NCBI RefSeq assembly: GCF_014873755.1
Contig: NZ_JADBEG010000001.1
Coordinates: 6,360,501 to 6,424,500 of the forward strand
Source: Amycolatopsis lexingtonensis
GTDB taxonomy: Bacteria; Actinomycetota; Actinomycetes; Mycobacteriales; Pseudonocardiaceae
Length of the DNA: 64,000 nt
Direction of reading: 5' to 3'
The first letter of the stretch is position 1; the number at the start of each line of letters is the position of its first letter. The notes under the pieces are model-generated. The model was not told where the DNA came from. It searched no databases and saw only the letters and a list, made by a program, of their open reading frames with translations. This document shows, piece after piece, positions 15,634 through 23,755 of this stretch. The translations under genes and the position numbers were made by a program.

Positions 15634-16563
15634 TCAGCTCAGCGCGTTGACCACGCGGGACGGGCTCGGGCGGCCGAGCTGTCCCGCCATCCAGGAACTG
15701 GCCGCCACCAGCACGTCGAGGTCGACCCCGGTTTCGATCCCGAGGCCGTCGAGCATCCACACGAGATCCTCGGTGGCCAGGTTCCCGGTCGCCGACTCCG
15801 CGTACGGGCAGCCGCCCAGCCCGCCCGCCGAAGAGTCCACAGTCGACACTCCACATCGGAGCGCCGCCAGCGTGTTCGCGAGAGCCTGACCGTAGGTGTC
15901 GTGGAAGTGCACGGCCAAAGTACCGACATCGCCGAACAGCCCGATCAGGTTTTCGACCTGGCCGGCGGTCGCGACGCCGATGGTGTCGCCCAGCGACAGC
16001 TGCGAGCACCCCATGTCCAGCAGGCGGCGGCCGGCGTCGGCGACCTGCTTCGCCGGCACGACGCCCTCCCACGGGTCGCCGAAGCACATCGAGAGGTACC
16101 CGCGCACGTCCAGGCCGGCTTCCCGGGCCCGTGTGACGACCGGCTCGAACATCGCGAACTGCTCGTCCAGCGACGAGTTCAGGTTCTTGCGCGCGAACGT
16201 CTCCGTCGCGCTGGCGAAGATCGCGATGTGCTCGACACCGGCTTCGAGGGCCCGGTTCAGGCCCTTTTCGTTCGGCACGAGCACCGGGTACCGGACGCCT
16301 TCGCGGCGGTCGAGCCCGGCCAGCAGCTGCTCGGCGTCGGCGAGCTGCGGCACCCACTTGGGGTGCACGAAGCTGGTCGCCTCGAGCGTGGTGAGCCCGG
16401 CGCCGGCGAGCCGGTCGAGGAACTCCAGCTTGACCTCGACCGGGACGATCGTCTTCTCGTTCTGGAGGCCGTCCCGCGGGCCGACCTCCCAGATCGTGAC
16501 CCGCTCCGGCAGCTCGCCCGCCGCGGGCGAGCGCTCGGGCAGGCCCAGTTCGCGCGTGCCCAT
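15634..16563 (-). CDS. Hydroxymethylglutaryl-CoA lyase
   Basis: A 309-residue TIM-barrel lyase of the HMGL family, which splits HMG-CoA into acetoacetate and acetyl-CoA in leucine breakdown. Visible signatures are VGPRDGLQNE (27-36, catalytic Arg/Asp), SLGDTIGVATAG, HFHDTYGQALAN (metal-binding His pair) and the active-site Cys loop GLGGCPYAESATGN. ATG 16563 shares one base with the stop of the upstream PH-domain gene (TGATG), so the genes are coupled. Other leucine-degradation genes are not in the window. Confidence 0.92.
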   Translation of the reverse strand: MGTRELGLPERSPAAGELPERVTIWEVGPRDGLQNEKTIVPVEVKLEFLDRLAGAGLTTLEATSFVHPKWVPQLADAEQLLAGLDRREGVRYPVLVPNEKGLNRALEAGVEHIAIFASATETFARKNLNSSLDEQFAMFEPVVTRAREAGLDVRGYLSMCFGDPWEGVVPAKQVADAGRRLLDMGCSQLSLGDTIGVATAGQVENLIGLFGDVGTLAVHFHDTYGQALANTLAALRCGVSTVDSSAGGLGGCPYAESATGNLATEDLVWMLDGLGIETGVDLDVLVAASSWMAGQLGRPSPSRVVNALS

Positions 16564-17141
16564 CAGCGGCGTCGCTCGCCGCGCGGCGGGTGCCCGCCGC
16601 CCTGGGGCGGCAGCGGCGTGGTCTGCTGGGCGCCCGGCCGGTAGTCGTCGTACGGGTTGTCGTTGACCTCGCGGTAGATCACCGTGTGCACCTTTTCCAC
16701 GTGCGGGATGTCCTCGAACCGCAGCGGCTCGTCCGACGCGGACTCGATGATCAGCGTGCCGCAGCCGAACACCCGGTCCAGCAGGCCGTGCTCGAACTGG
16801 ACGCTGTTGATGCGGCCCATCGGGATGTCGATGCCGGTGCGCTTGAGCACGCCCTCGCGGGCGATGAGGCGGTCGGTCGTCACGATGAAGTGGGTGGTCC
16901 GCCAGCGCACCAGCGGGGCCAGGAACAGCCACACGATCAGCACGAGCGCGACGACCGCGATGGCGATCAGCCCGACCGTGTTCCACGGCGACCCGGCGTC
17001 CTTCGCGAGGATCGCGAGCCAGATTCCCGCGCCCAGGGTGACCAGGAACGCGAGCGTCGGGAAGATCAGCATCTTGAAGTGCGGGTGACTGTGCACCACG
17101 ACGTGCTCTTGCTCGCTGAGCAAATCGTCCGGATAAGCCAC
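16563..17141 (-). CDS. PH-domain membrane protein of the actinobacterial purK-birA-acc block
   Basis: A 192-residue protein with two transmembrane helices (about 24-45 and 55-78) followed by a bacterial PH-like domain (about 80-155, with FIVTTDRLIAREGVLKRTG) and a Pro/Gly-rich tail. It corresponds to the PH-domain gene beside birA in mycobacteria. GTG 17141 is chosen over TTG 17156 because GGGAG lies 8 nt before the GTG and homologues begin near YPDDLL. The function is unknown; related YdbS/YdbT proteins influence envelope stress resistance. It overlaps the HMG-CoA lyase start by one base. Confidence 0.85.
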   Translation of the reverse strand: MAYPDDLLSEQEHVVVHSHPHFKMLIFPTLAFLVTLGAGIWLAILAKDAGSPWNTVGLIAIAVVALVLIVWLFLAPLVRWRTTHFIVTTDRLIAREGVLKRTGIDIPMGRINSVQFEHGLLDRVFGCGTLIIESASDEPLRFEDIPHVEKVHTVIYREVNDNPYDDYRPGAQQTTPLPPQGGGHPPRGERRR

Positions 17142-17226
17142 GGCGGACGCTCCCAAGGTCGGTGCGGCGGTGTCGCTTCACCGTACCGGCGAGACGCTCG
17201 GCCGGTGAGTGCAACGCCCCGAGAAA

Positions 17227-18024
17227 TCAGGCCGGTCGGACGTGCACCACGTCACCCGCGAACACGGTGTGCCGCTGTCCGCCCGCCATGTCGACCTGCA
17301 GCTGCCCGGCGGCGTCGATGTCGGCCGCGCGCCCGGTCAGCGACGTCCCGTCCGGCAGCTGCACCTCGACGTCCTGGCCGAGGGTCGTGCAGTGGGCGCG
17401 GTAGTCCCCCAGCAGCCCGGCTTCGGTCAGGTCGCCACCGACCAGCCGCCAGCGCTGTTCGAGGTCGGCGAACCCGGTGAGCAGCGCGACGGCGACATCG
17501 GTGCGGTCGGTGGTGGTGGCGCCCTGCTCGGCGAGCGAGGTCGCGGGCAGGCCGCCGGGCCCCGGGGTGACGTCGCCGAGCGGGAGGACGTTGAGGCCGA
17601 TGCCGAGCACGATCGACGGCTCGGTGCCGGCGACGGCTTCGGCCAGGATCCCGGCGCACTTGGCGCCGCCGATGAGGACGTCGTTCGGCCACTTCAGCCC
17701 GGCGTCGACGCCGACGGAGGCGGCGGCCGCGCGGACGGCGAGCCCCGCGACGATGGAGAGCGAGCCGAGGGCGGCGAACGGCACGCCCGGCCGGAGCGCG
17801 ACGCTCAGGTACAGCCCGGCGCCTTTAGGCGAGCTCCACGGGCGGGCCCGGCGCCCGACGCCCGCGGTCTGCTCTTCGGCGAGCAGGACGGTCCGGTCCG
17901 CGGCGCCTTCCTCGACGGCTTTCCGCAGGTCGGCGTTGGTGGAACCGGTCCGCTCGACGACGTCGATCTTCGCGTACCGATCCTGGAGGGCCGCTCGCAG
18001 GCGGGCAGCGTCGATCTCAGCCAT
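17227..18024 (-). CDS. birA: BirA, biotin-[acetyl-CoA-carboxylase] ligase (no DNA-binding domain)
   Basis: A 265-residue monofunctional biotin protein ligase that activates biotin as biotinyl-AMP and attaches it to carrier lysines. Motifs are TGSTN (26-30), the biotin/AMP loop GVGRRARPW (55-63; the usual form is GRGRRGRxW) and KWPNDV (111-116), with a C-terminal SH3-like domain. It lacks the N-terminal helix-turn-helix of E. coli BirA, so it does not act as repressor. The target is presumably AccA3 Lys563 in this window. TATGGT on the minus strand (18031-18036) lies 6 nt before the ATG, so the message is probably leaderless. Confidence 0.95.
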   Translation of the reverse strand: MAEIDAARLRAALQDRYAKIDVVERTGSTNADLRKAVEEGAADRTVLLAEEQTAGVGRRARPWSSPKGAGLYLSVALRPGVPFAALGSLSIVAGLAVRAAAASVGVDAGLKWPNDVLIGGAKCAGILAEAVAGTEPSIVLGIGLNVLPLGDVTPGPGGLPATSLAEQGATTTDRTDVAVALLTGFADLEQRWRLVGGDLTEAGLLGDYRAHCTTLGQDVEVQLPDGTSLTGRAADIDAAGQLQVDMAGGQRHTVFAGDVVHVRPA

Positions 18025-18105
18025 GTGCCCACCATATGGGAGTCCCCCTAACGTGCAAGCTACTCAGTCGTTCACTAAGAGGTGCGCTCTTCTAAGTTGG
18101 ACCCC

Positions 18106-19128
18106 GTGACGACGAAGCCGAGTTCCTGGGCCCGTGGGGCGGCCCTGCGCGGCCTGGTCGCGCTGCCGCTCGTCGCCGGTCTGGCGACGGCGGGCTGGCT
18201 GCTGGCCGACCGCTCGCCGGAACCCCCGCCGGCGCCGCTGCCGGTGGCCCGGGATGTGGCCTCCGGCCCGTCGGTCCTCGAGGTCAGCGCACCCGTGAAG
18301 GCGCAGGAGCCGGGCCAGGGCGCGTCCGGCCAGGGCGGCAAGAGCCCGCTGCAGCAGTGGGCCGAGCAGCTGGCCGGCCCCCTCGACATCCCCGCGGACG
18401 CGCTGATCGGCTATGCCAACGGCGAGCTGGCGCTGCGGAAGGAAGACCCGTCCTGCCACCTCTCGTGGGTCACCCTCGCGGGCATCGGTTCGGCAGCGTC
18501 GAACCACGGCCGCGGTGGCACGAACCTGCTCGGGCTGTCCTCGGCGCAGACGAAGAAGTACGGCGGCGACGCACCCGCCGCGGCCGGGCGGGCGCTCTGC
18601 GCGGGCGGCACGGACCTCGGCGCCGGCACCGGCTGGTGGAAGGCGATCGCGGCCTACCACCCCGGCGGCGACTCGGAGCTGTTCCGCCAGCGGGTCCTCG
18701 GCATGGCCCAGCTGTACGCGACGCTGTCGCTGGACCCGGCCTCGGCGAGTTCGCCCCGGGTCAAGGCGACCCGCTTCGCGCTCGGCCAGCTGGGCCTCCC
18801 CTACGTCTGGGGCGGCAACGGGCCGGACGCGGGCGCGGCGGGCTTCGACTGCTCCGGCCTGACGAAGGCGGCCTACGACAGCGCCGGCGTGGCCTTGCCG
18901 CGGACGGCCGACAGCCAGTTCCGCGCCCTCCCTCCGGTGCCCGCGTCGGAAGAGCCGCGCCTCGGCGACCTCGTGTTCTACGGCAGCCCGGCGACGCGCA
19001 TCCACCACGTCGGGCTGTACCTGGGCAACGGCCTGATGATCAACGCGCCGACCGAGGGCCAGGCCATCCAGATCCACACGTACCACTCGAAGGGCGACGA
19101 CTACGCGGGCGCGGGCCGGCCGGCCTGA
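18106..19128 (+). CDS. Envelope NlpC/P60 endopeptidase with inactive lytic-transglycosylase-like domain
   Basis: A 340-residue protein from GTG 18106, chosen because TAAGTT (18093-18098) is 7 nt upstream; GTG 18082 is the alternative. It has an N-terminal signal anchor (about 14-33), a Pro-rich linker, a lytic-transglycosylase-like domain (about 80-210) and a C-terminal NlpC/P60 domain (about 220-335) with Cys249 in FDCSGL, His301 in IHHVGLYLG and Asn313. In the first domain CHLSWVTLAGIGSAASNHG has Ala131 where active enzymes carry the catalytic Glu, so that domain probably only binds peptidoglycan. The stop overlaps the convergent regulator gene by 28 bp. Confidence 0.85.
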   Translation: MTTKPSSWARGAALRGLVALPLVAGLATAGWLLADRSPEPPPAPLPVARDVASGPSVLEVSAPVKAQEPGQGASGQGGKSPLQQWAEQLAGPLDIPADALIGYANGELALRKEDPSCHLSWVTLAGIGSAASNHGRGGTNLLGLSSAQTKKYGGDAPAAAGRALCAGGTDLGAGTGWWKAIAAYHPGGDSELFRQRVLGMAQLYATLSLDPASASSPRVKATRFALGQLGLPYVWGGNGPDAGAAGFDCSGLTKAAYDSAGVALPRTADSQFRALPPVPASEEPRLGDLVFYGSPATRIHHVGLYLGNGLMINAPTEGQAIQIHTYHSKGDDYAGAGRPA

Positions 19129-19778
19129 GGGCCCGGCGGCACGAGCCCGGACTCGTAGGCGAACACCACGAGCTGCGCGCGGTCACGGGCGCGCAGCTTG
19201 ACCATGGCCCGGTTGACGTGCGTCTTCGCGGTCAGCGGGCTGATCACCATCCGCGCGGCGACCTCGTCGTTGGACAGCCCCCGCGCGACCAGGGCGACGG
19301 CCTCGCGCTCGCGGTTGGTCAGCTCCGCCAGCCCCGCGCCGGGTGCGGGCGGCTGGGTGACGTACCGGTCGATCAGCTTGCGGGTGATCGACGGCGCGAG
19401 CAGGGCGTCACCCCGGGCGGCGACGCGGACGGCGTGCAGGAAGTCCTCCGGCCGGATGTCCTTGACGAGGAACCCGGCCGCGCCGGCGCGCAGGGCTTCG
19501 AAGACGTACTCGTCCAGGCCGTAATTGGTCAGGATGACGACGTGCACCGCGGCCAGCGCGGGGTCCGCCGCGATGCGCCGGGTCGCTTCGAGGCCGTCGA
19601 CGCCCGGCATCCGGACGTCGAGGAGCACGATGTCCGGCAGGTATTCGCGGGCCAGCGCCACGGCTTCGCGGCCGTCGGCGGCCTCGGCGACCACCTCGAC
19701 GCCGTCCTCGGCGTCCAGGAGCGCGCGGAAGCCGCTGCGGATGAGGGGCTGGTCGTCGGCCAGCAGGACGCGGATCAT
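19101..19778 (-). CDS. NarL-type response regulator of the DesK-like pair
   Basis: A 225-residue response regulator with receiver domain (ADDQPLIRSGF, phosphoacceptor Asp54 in IVLLDVRMPG, Lys in FLVKDIRP) and LuxR helix-turn-helix (TNREREAVALVARGLSNDEVAARM). Its ATG overlaps the kinase stop (ATGA), so the pair is coupled. The C-terminal tail is Pro/Gly/Ala-rich and its last codons overlap the convergent NlpC/P60 gene by 28 bp. Confidence 0.92.
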   Translation of the reverse strand: MIRVLLADDQPLIRSGFRALLDAEDGVEVVAEAADGREAVALAREYLPDIVLLDVRMPGVDGLEATRRIAADPALAAVHVVILTNYGLDEYVFEALRAGAAGFLVKDIRPEDFLHAVRVAARGDALLAPSITRKLIDRYVTQPPAPGAGLAELTNREREAVALVARGLSNDEVAARMVISPLTAKTHVNRAMVKLRARDRAQLVVFAYESGLVPPGPQAGRPAPA

Positions 19779-20875
19779 GCCGGCTGGTCCACGGGCAGTT
19801 CGGCCTCGACGCGGAAGCCGCCTCCGGTGCGCGGAGCGGCTTCGAGCCGTCCGCCGAGCGCGGTGACGCGTTCGCGCATCCCGAGCAGGCCGACTCCGGG
19901 TGCCGGTGCGGCGGCCACGGTGGCCCGGCCGTCGTCGTCGACGCGGATGACGAGCGCGCCGGGCCGGTGGTCGATCCGGACCGACGCGGTGGCCGCGGCG
20001 GCGTGCCGGGCGACGTTGGTCAGGGCTTCCTGGACGATCCGGTAGGCGGTCCGGCCCACCGTGGCCGGCACCCCGGCGCCGTCGCCTTCAATCGTGAGCC
20101 GCGCGTCGAGGCCCGCGGTCCGGGCCTGGCGCACGAGTTCCGGGACGTCGTCGAGGCCGCGTGGCGGGTTCTTGTCGTCGTCGCGCAACGCCTCGAGGGT
20201 CGCGCGCAGTTCCCGGGCCGCTTCACGACCGGCGTCCCGGATCGCCAGCAGCGACTCCGGCACGTCCTCGCCGCGCTTGTGCGCCAGGTGGACGGCGACT
20301 TCGGCCTGCACCTTGATGACCGAGATCTGGTGGGTGAGCGAGTCGTGCAGCTCCCGCGCGATGTGCAGGCGTTCCTCGTCGGCCCGCCGCCGGGCGGTCT
20401 CCTCGCGGGTGCGCTCGGCTTCGTCGGCGCGGCGCTCGGCCTGGCGCAGCGCCTCGCCCGCCGCGCCGGCCGCGATCAGCCAGGCCAGCTGGAGGACGTC
20501 CCGCGTCTGCGTGAAGGCCTGGCTCGCGTCGGGCAGGCCCGAGACCAGGAGCGCGAGCGGGACTGCGGCCAGCATGCCGACCGACGCCACCACCGCGGCG
20601 ACGCGGTGTCCCGCGCGAACCGCCGCGTACACCGCGAAGAGGTAGGCCACGACGGGCACTTCGAACCCGGCGGCCTGGTAGACCAGCGCGCACACCGCGG
20701 TCGCCACCAGCACGGCGACCGGCGCCCGGCGGCGCGCGGCCAAGGCCAGCCCGCCCGCGGCCAAGGCCGCGTACCCCAGCAGGGACGGCGGGTGGTCCGC
20801 GGACAGCCCGGCACTCAGCAACGCCGCCGCCACGCCGGCGGCGATCACCCCGTCCACGATCCGCGCGCGGCTCAT
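19775..20875 (-). CDS. Membrane histidine kinase, DesK/NarL class
   Basis: A 366-residue kinase with about five N-terminal membrane helices, a coiled-coil rich in Arg/Glu (about 140-170), the HisKA_3 H-box IARELHDSLTHQIS with His177, and a HATPase domain (YRIVQEALTNVARHA, VDDDGRATVAAAP, GLLGMRERV). The signal is probably sensed within the membrane part. On the minus strand TAGGGT (20882-20887) lies 6 nt before the ATG, implying a leaderless message. A strong dyad (20923-20942) lies between it and the divergent small membrane protein. Confidence 0.92.
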   Translation of the reverse strand: MSRARIVDGVIAAGVAAALLSAGLSADHPPSLLGYAALAAGGLALAARRRAPVAVLVATAVCALVYQAAGFEVPVVAYLFAVYAAVRAGHRVAAVVASVGMLAAVPLALLVSGLPDASQAFTQTRDVLQLAWLIAAGAAGEALRQAERRADEAERTREETARRRADEERLHIARELHDSLTHQISVIKVQAEVAVHLAHKRGEDVPESLLAIRDAGREAARELRATLEALRDDDKNPPRGLDDVPELVRQARTAGLDARLTIEGDGAGVPATVGRTAYRIVQEALTNVARHAAAATASVRIDHRPGALVIRVDDDGRATVAAAPAPGVGLLGMRERVTALGGRLEAAPRTGGGFRVEAELPVDQPA

Positions 20876-20922
20876 CCCCGCACCCTAGCCGCGCGGAACT
20901 GCCGCGCAGGGAGCATCTTCCG

Positions 20923-20942
20923 GCTACCGCGAACGCGGTAGC
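20923..20942. promoter_or_regulatory. Perfect 9-bp dyad in a divergent promoter
   Basis: GCTACCGCG-AA-CGCGGTAGC is a perfect palindrome with a 2-nt centre between the kinase gene (-) and the small membrane protein gene (+). A second, shorter inverted repeat (GCGCGG/CCGCGC) lies just to its left. The placement suits an operator for the adjacent response regulator. Confidence 0.55.
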
Positions 20943-21027
20943 GCGGTGCCGACGTCCGCACGACGACCGGCGGCGGCTTCGCGGACATGCTCGGGGACGT
21001 CCGATCCGGGAAGCGAAGGAGCAGCTC

Positions 21028-21348
21028 ATGAACATCGTCACCGCCGCAAGCGCGTACGACCTGACGCCCGGACGGCTGTGGTCCCTGCTGGGTGCGGTGC
21101 TGGGCCTGGCCGGCGTGGTCGCGGGCGGGCTGGCCCTGCGCCGCGGCCGGGGAGCGGTCGTCGCGCTGGTCGCCGGGGTGGCGGGCATGGTCGTCGGCGG
21201 GTGGGTCGTGGCCGCCGCCAAGGGTGGTCCGGGCACCGGCTACGGGATCGTCGGCGGCTACGTGGCGCTGGTGATCGGGCTGGTCGCCGTGGCACTCGGC
21301 GCACTGGCCGCGGCCCGCTCGCGCGGTTTTGTCGGTGGTCGCCGCTAG
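21028..21348 (+). CDS. Small three-helix membrane protein (DUF6223-like)
   Basis: A 106-residue protein with three hydrophobic segments (about 17-38, 43-64 and 73-95) separated by Arg- or Gly-rich turns. It resembles small actinobacterial membrane proteins of the DUF6223 type, whose role is unknown. AAGGAG about 7 nt before the ATG supports the start. It is divergent from the two-component pair and may be its target gene, with the dyad at 20923-20942 between them. Confidence 0.65.
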   Translation: MNIVTAASAYDLTPGRLWSLLGAVLGLAGVVAGGLALRRGRGAVVALVAGVAGMVVGGWVVAAAKGGPGTGYGIVGGYVALVIGLVAVALGALAAARSRGFVGGRR

Positions 21349-21358
21349 CGTCGGCGGC

Positions 21359-21697
21359 ATGTACGAAGTCGACTTCGCCGAGTTCCCGTCCACGTCGGCC
21401 GCGGCGTCCGGGCGGTTCTTCGAGCGCGCGTTCGGCTGGAGCGTGACACCGTACGGCCCGGACTACACCGACGTCCGGGCCGCCGGCCTGACGCTGGGGT
21501 TCCAGTCCGACGCGGCGGAGCGACCCAGCGCACCCTTGATCACGATCCGCACGGACGACCTCCCCGCCGCCCGCGAGGCGGTGGTGGCCGCGGGCGGCGT
21601 GGTGACGAAGGAACCGTTCGCCTTCCCCGGCGGGCGGCGGTTCCACTTCCGGGAACCAGGCGGGAGCGAGCTGGCGGTGTGGTGCCCGCAGGAGTAG
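21359..21697 (+). CDS. Short VOC/glyoxalase-fold protein
   Basis: A 112-residue single-domain vicinal-oxygen-chelate protein. It opens with EVDFAEFPSTSAAASGRFFERAFGW and ends with FHFREPGGSELAVW, the usual first and last motifs of the fold. Metal-binding residues are incomplete, so the enzyme class cannot be named. ATG 21359 is preferred because TAGCGT (21346-21351) lies 7 nt upstream and includes the stop codon of the preceding gene. It ends one base before the convergent oxidoreductase stop. Confidence 0.75.
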   Translation: MYEVDFAEFPSTSAAASGRFFERAFGWSVTPYGPDYTDVRAAGLTLGFQSDAAERPSAPLITIRTDDLPAAREAVVAAGGVVTKEPFAFPGGRRFHFREPGGSELAVWCPQE

Positions 21698-22741
21698 TTA
21701 CCGGGACACCGCCACCTGCGGCTGATCGACGTACCCGGCCGCGCCGCCGCCGTAGTACGTCGCCGGGTCGCCGGGCGCGAGCGGGAGGTCGAGCGCGAAC
21801 CGCGTCACCAGGTCCGGGTTCGCGACGAAGTGCCGGGCGAAGGAGACCGCGTCGGTGATCCCCGCGTCGACCACGGCGTTCCCGGTGTCGCGGCCGAAGC
21901 CGTTGTTGACGATCACGAAACCGCCGAACAGCCGCCGGTAGCGCGCGAAGGCGGCGAAGTCCGGTCCGGTGTCGGGCCCGCGGAGGTGCAGGTAGTCCAC
22001 GTCGAGCGCGGCGACCAGCGCGTCGTACTCGGTGCGGAGTTCTTCGTCGACGGTGAACAGCCCGCCGGTCCACCACGGCGACAGCCGGACGCCGACCCGG
22101 CCGTGTTCGCGGGCCGCCTCGACGACCTCGGTGAGCAGGCGCCGCCGGTTGGCCGCGGACCCGCCGTAGGCGTCGGTGCGGTGGTTGAGCCGCGGGTGCA
22201 GGAACTGGGCGAGCAGGTACACGCCGTTGGCCGCGATCTCGACGCCGTCGAAGCCGGCGCGGCGCGCGTTCCTCGCCGCCGTGCCGTAATCCGCGACGGT
22301 GGCCCGGATCTCGGCCACGCTCAGCTCCCGCGGCGTCGGTGTCGAACTTCGTCCGGTGGCGAGGTACACCGGCTCTTCGGGGTTCACCGCCGAGGGCCCG
22401 GCCGGGTGCGCGCCGAGGATGTCCGGGTGCGAGACGGACCCGGTGTGCCACAGCTGCACCACGATCCGCCCGCCGAGCGAGTGCACGACGTCCGTGACCC
22501 GCCGCCAGCCCGCGACCTGCGCTTCGGTGTAGAGGCCCGGGACGTTCGCGAAGCCGATGGCGCGTTCGCTCACCCAGGTCCCCTCGGCGATGACGAGCCC
22601 CGCGCCGGCGCGCTGCGCGTAGTAGGCGGTCTGCAGGTCGCCGGGCACACCGCCGGGGACGCGGGCCCGGGTGGTCGGCGCCAGCACGACGCGGTTCGGC
22701 AGGCGCCATCCGCCCAGGTCGGCGGGGGTCAGCAAGCTCAT
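21698..22741 (-). CDS. Old Yellow Enzyme family protein with altered substrate-binding pair
   Basis: A 347-residue FMN-binding TIM-barrel oxidoreductase of the NemA/OYE family (LPNRVVLAPTTRARV start, QLWHTGSVSHPD, NHRTDAYGGS, GVRLSPW). In active OYEs the motif EIHxANGY supplies the His/Asn pair that binds the carbonyl of the substrate. Here it reads EIAANGVY, with Ala170 and Gly173 at those places, while the Tyr (175) is kept. The flavin site appears intact. The enzyme may use different substrates or have weak ene-reductase activity. It is divergent from an ECF41-like sigma gene, which probably controls it. Confidence 0.85.
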   Translation of the reverse strand: MSLLTPADLGGWRLPNRVVLAPTTRARVPGGVPGDLQTAYYAQRAGAGLVIAEGTWVSERAIGFANVPGLYTEAQVAGWRRVTDVVHSLGGRIVVQLWHTGSVSHPDILGAHPAGPSAVNPEEPVYLATGRSSTPTPRELSVAEIRATVADYGTAARNARRAGFDGVEIAANGVYLLAQFLHPRLNHRTDAYGGSAANRRRLLTEVVEAAREHGRVGVRLSPWWTGGLFTVDEELRTEYDALVAALDVDYLHLRGPDTGPDFAAFARYRRLFGGFVIVNNGFGRDTGNAVVDAGITDAVSFARHFVANPDLVTRFALDLPLAPGDPATYYGGGAAGYVDQPQVAVSR

Positions 22742-22806
22742 TCGGTCACCTCTGGTTGTCAGTGGTCGTCGGAGAAGCGACGGTGGGCGACGGCGAAAGG
22801 TGACCG

Positions 22807-23667
22807 ATGGACGAGCTGGCGGAGTTGTTCGAGGCCGAGCGCGGCAGGCTGCGCGGGCTGGCCTACCGGATGCTCGGCTCGGCGGCCGAAGCGGACGACG
22901 CCGTCCAGGAAGCGTGGCTGCGGCTCACCCGGACCGGGTCAGTCGACAACCTGGCGGCCTGGCTGACCACGGTCGTTTCCCGCGTCTGCCTCGACGTGCT
23001 GCGCTCCCGGAAGGCGCGCGGCGAGGAGCCGTTCGCGGTGGTGCCGGAGCCGGTCGACGACGCCGATCCGGCCGGCGAAGCCGAGCTGGCCGACTCGGTG
23101 GGCCGCGCGCTGCTCGTCGTTCTCGACGCGCTGGGGCCGGCCGAGCGGATCGCGTTCGTGCTGCACGACCTGTTCGCGGTGCCGTTCGACCGGATCGCGC
23201 CGGTGCTGGACCGCACGCCGGTGGCGGCGAAGAAGCTGGCGAGCCGGGCGCGGCAGCGGGTGCGGGGCACGTCGCCGCTACCGCCGGCCGATCTGGCGAG
23301 GCACCGCCGGGTGGTGGACGCGTTCCTGACCGCGGCCCGCGGCGGCGACCTCGCCGCGCTGCTCGAAGTGCTGGCGCCGGATGTCGTCCGCCGCGCCGAC
23401 GCGGCCGCGCTGCCGGCGGGAGCGGCGCTCGAGGTGCGCGGAGCCCGTGCGGTGGCGGAGGAAACGCGGGTGTTCGGGAAGCGGGCCCGGTTCGCCGAGG
23501 CGGCGCTGATCGACGGCTCGATCGGGGTCGTCGTCGCCCCGCGCGGACGGCTTTCGCTCGTGCTCACCGTGGTGGTCGACGGCGATCGGGTGGCGGCGTA
23601 CGAGGTGATCGCGGCACCCGCTCGCCTCGCTTCGCTGCACATCGCGGTCGACCACTCGAACAGGTGA
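22807..23667 (+). CDS. ECF41-like sigma factor with SnoaL-type C-terminal domain
   Basis: A 286-residue sigma factor: region 2 (about 5-70, with LRGLAYRMLGSAAEADDAVQEAWLR), region 4 (about 105-155) and a C-terminal SnoaL/NTF2-like domain (about 165-280). In ECF41 factors this domain replaces the anti-sigma factor and adjusts activity, and the sigma gene usually sits beside an oxidoreductase-type target; here the divergent neighbour is an OYE homologue. The start is ATG 22807 with AAAGG upstream. The usual ECF41 C-terminal motifs are not obvious, so subgroup placement is tentative. Confidence 0.85.
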   Translation: MDELAELFEAERGRLRGLAYRMLGSAAEADDAVQEAWLRLTRTGSVDNLAAWLTTVVSRVCLDVLRSRKARGEEPFAVVPEPVDDADPAGEAELADSVGRALLVVLDALGPAERIAFVLHDLFAVPFDRIAPVLDRTPVAAKKLASRARQRVRGTSPLPPADLARHRRVVDAFLTAARGGDLAALLEVLAPDVVRRADAAALPAGAALEVRGARAVAEETRVFGKRARFAEAALIDGSIGVVVAPRGRLSLVLTVVVDGDRVAAYEVIAAPARLASLHIAVDHSNR

Positions 23668-23682
23668 TCGAATCGCTTTTCC

Positions 23683-23712
23683 TTGACAGCGGGCGTCTCG
23701 GCGGGCCACGAT
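23683..23712 (+). promoter_or_regulatory. Promoter of the methyltransferase-TetR operon
   Basis: TTGACA (23683-23688) and CACGAT (23707-23712) are separated by 18 nt. The -10 box is immediately followed and partly covered by the tandem ATGAAC...GTTCAT operator, so binding there would block initiation. Confidence 0.6.
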
Positions 23713-23740
23713 GAACAGGTGTTCATGAACGAGTGTTCAT
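23711..23740. promoter_or_regulatory. Two overlapping 16-bp palindromes, probable TetR operator
   Basis: ATGAACA-GG-TGTTCAT (23711-23726) and ATGAAC-GAGT-GTTCAT (23725-23740) share their junction AT, with starts 14 bp apart. They overlap the -10 region ahead of the methyltransferase gene, whose operon ends with a TetR gene, so autoregulation by that repressor is the simplest reading. Confidence 0.72.
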
Positions 23741-23755
23741 AACTGGGAGGACGAG

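Noticed and set aside
22742..22806. ECF41 autoregulatory promoter motif
   Set aside because: TGTCAGT and CGTC-like pieces are present, but spacing does not match the known motif well enough to call.
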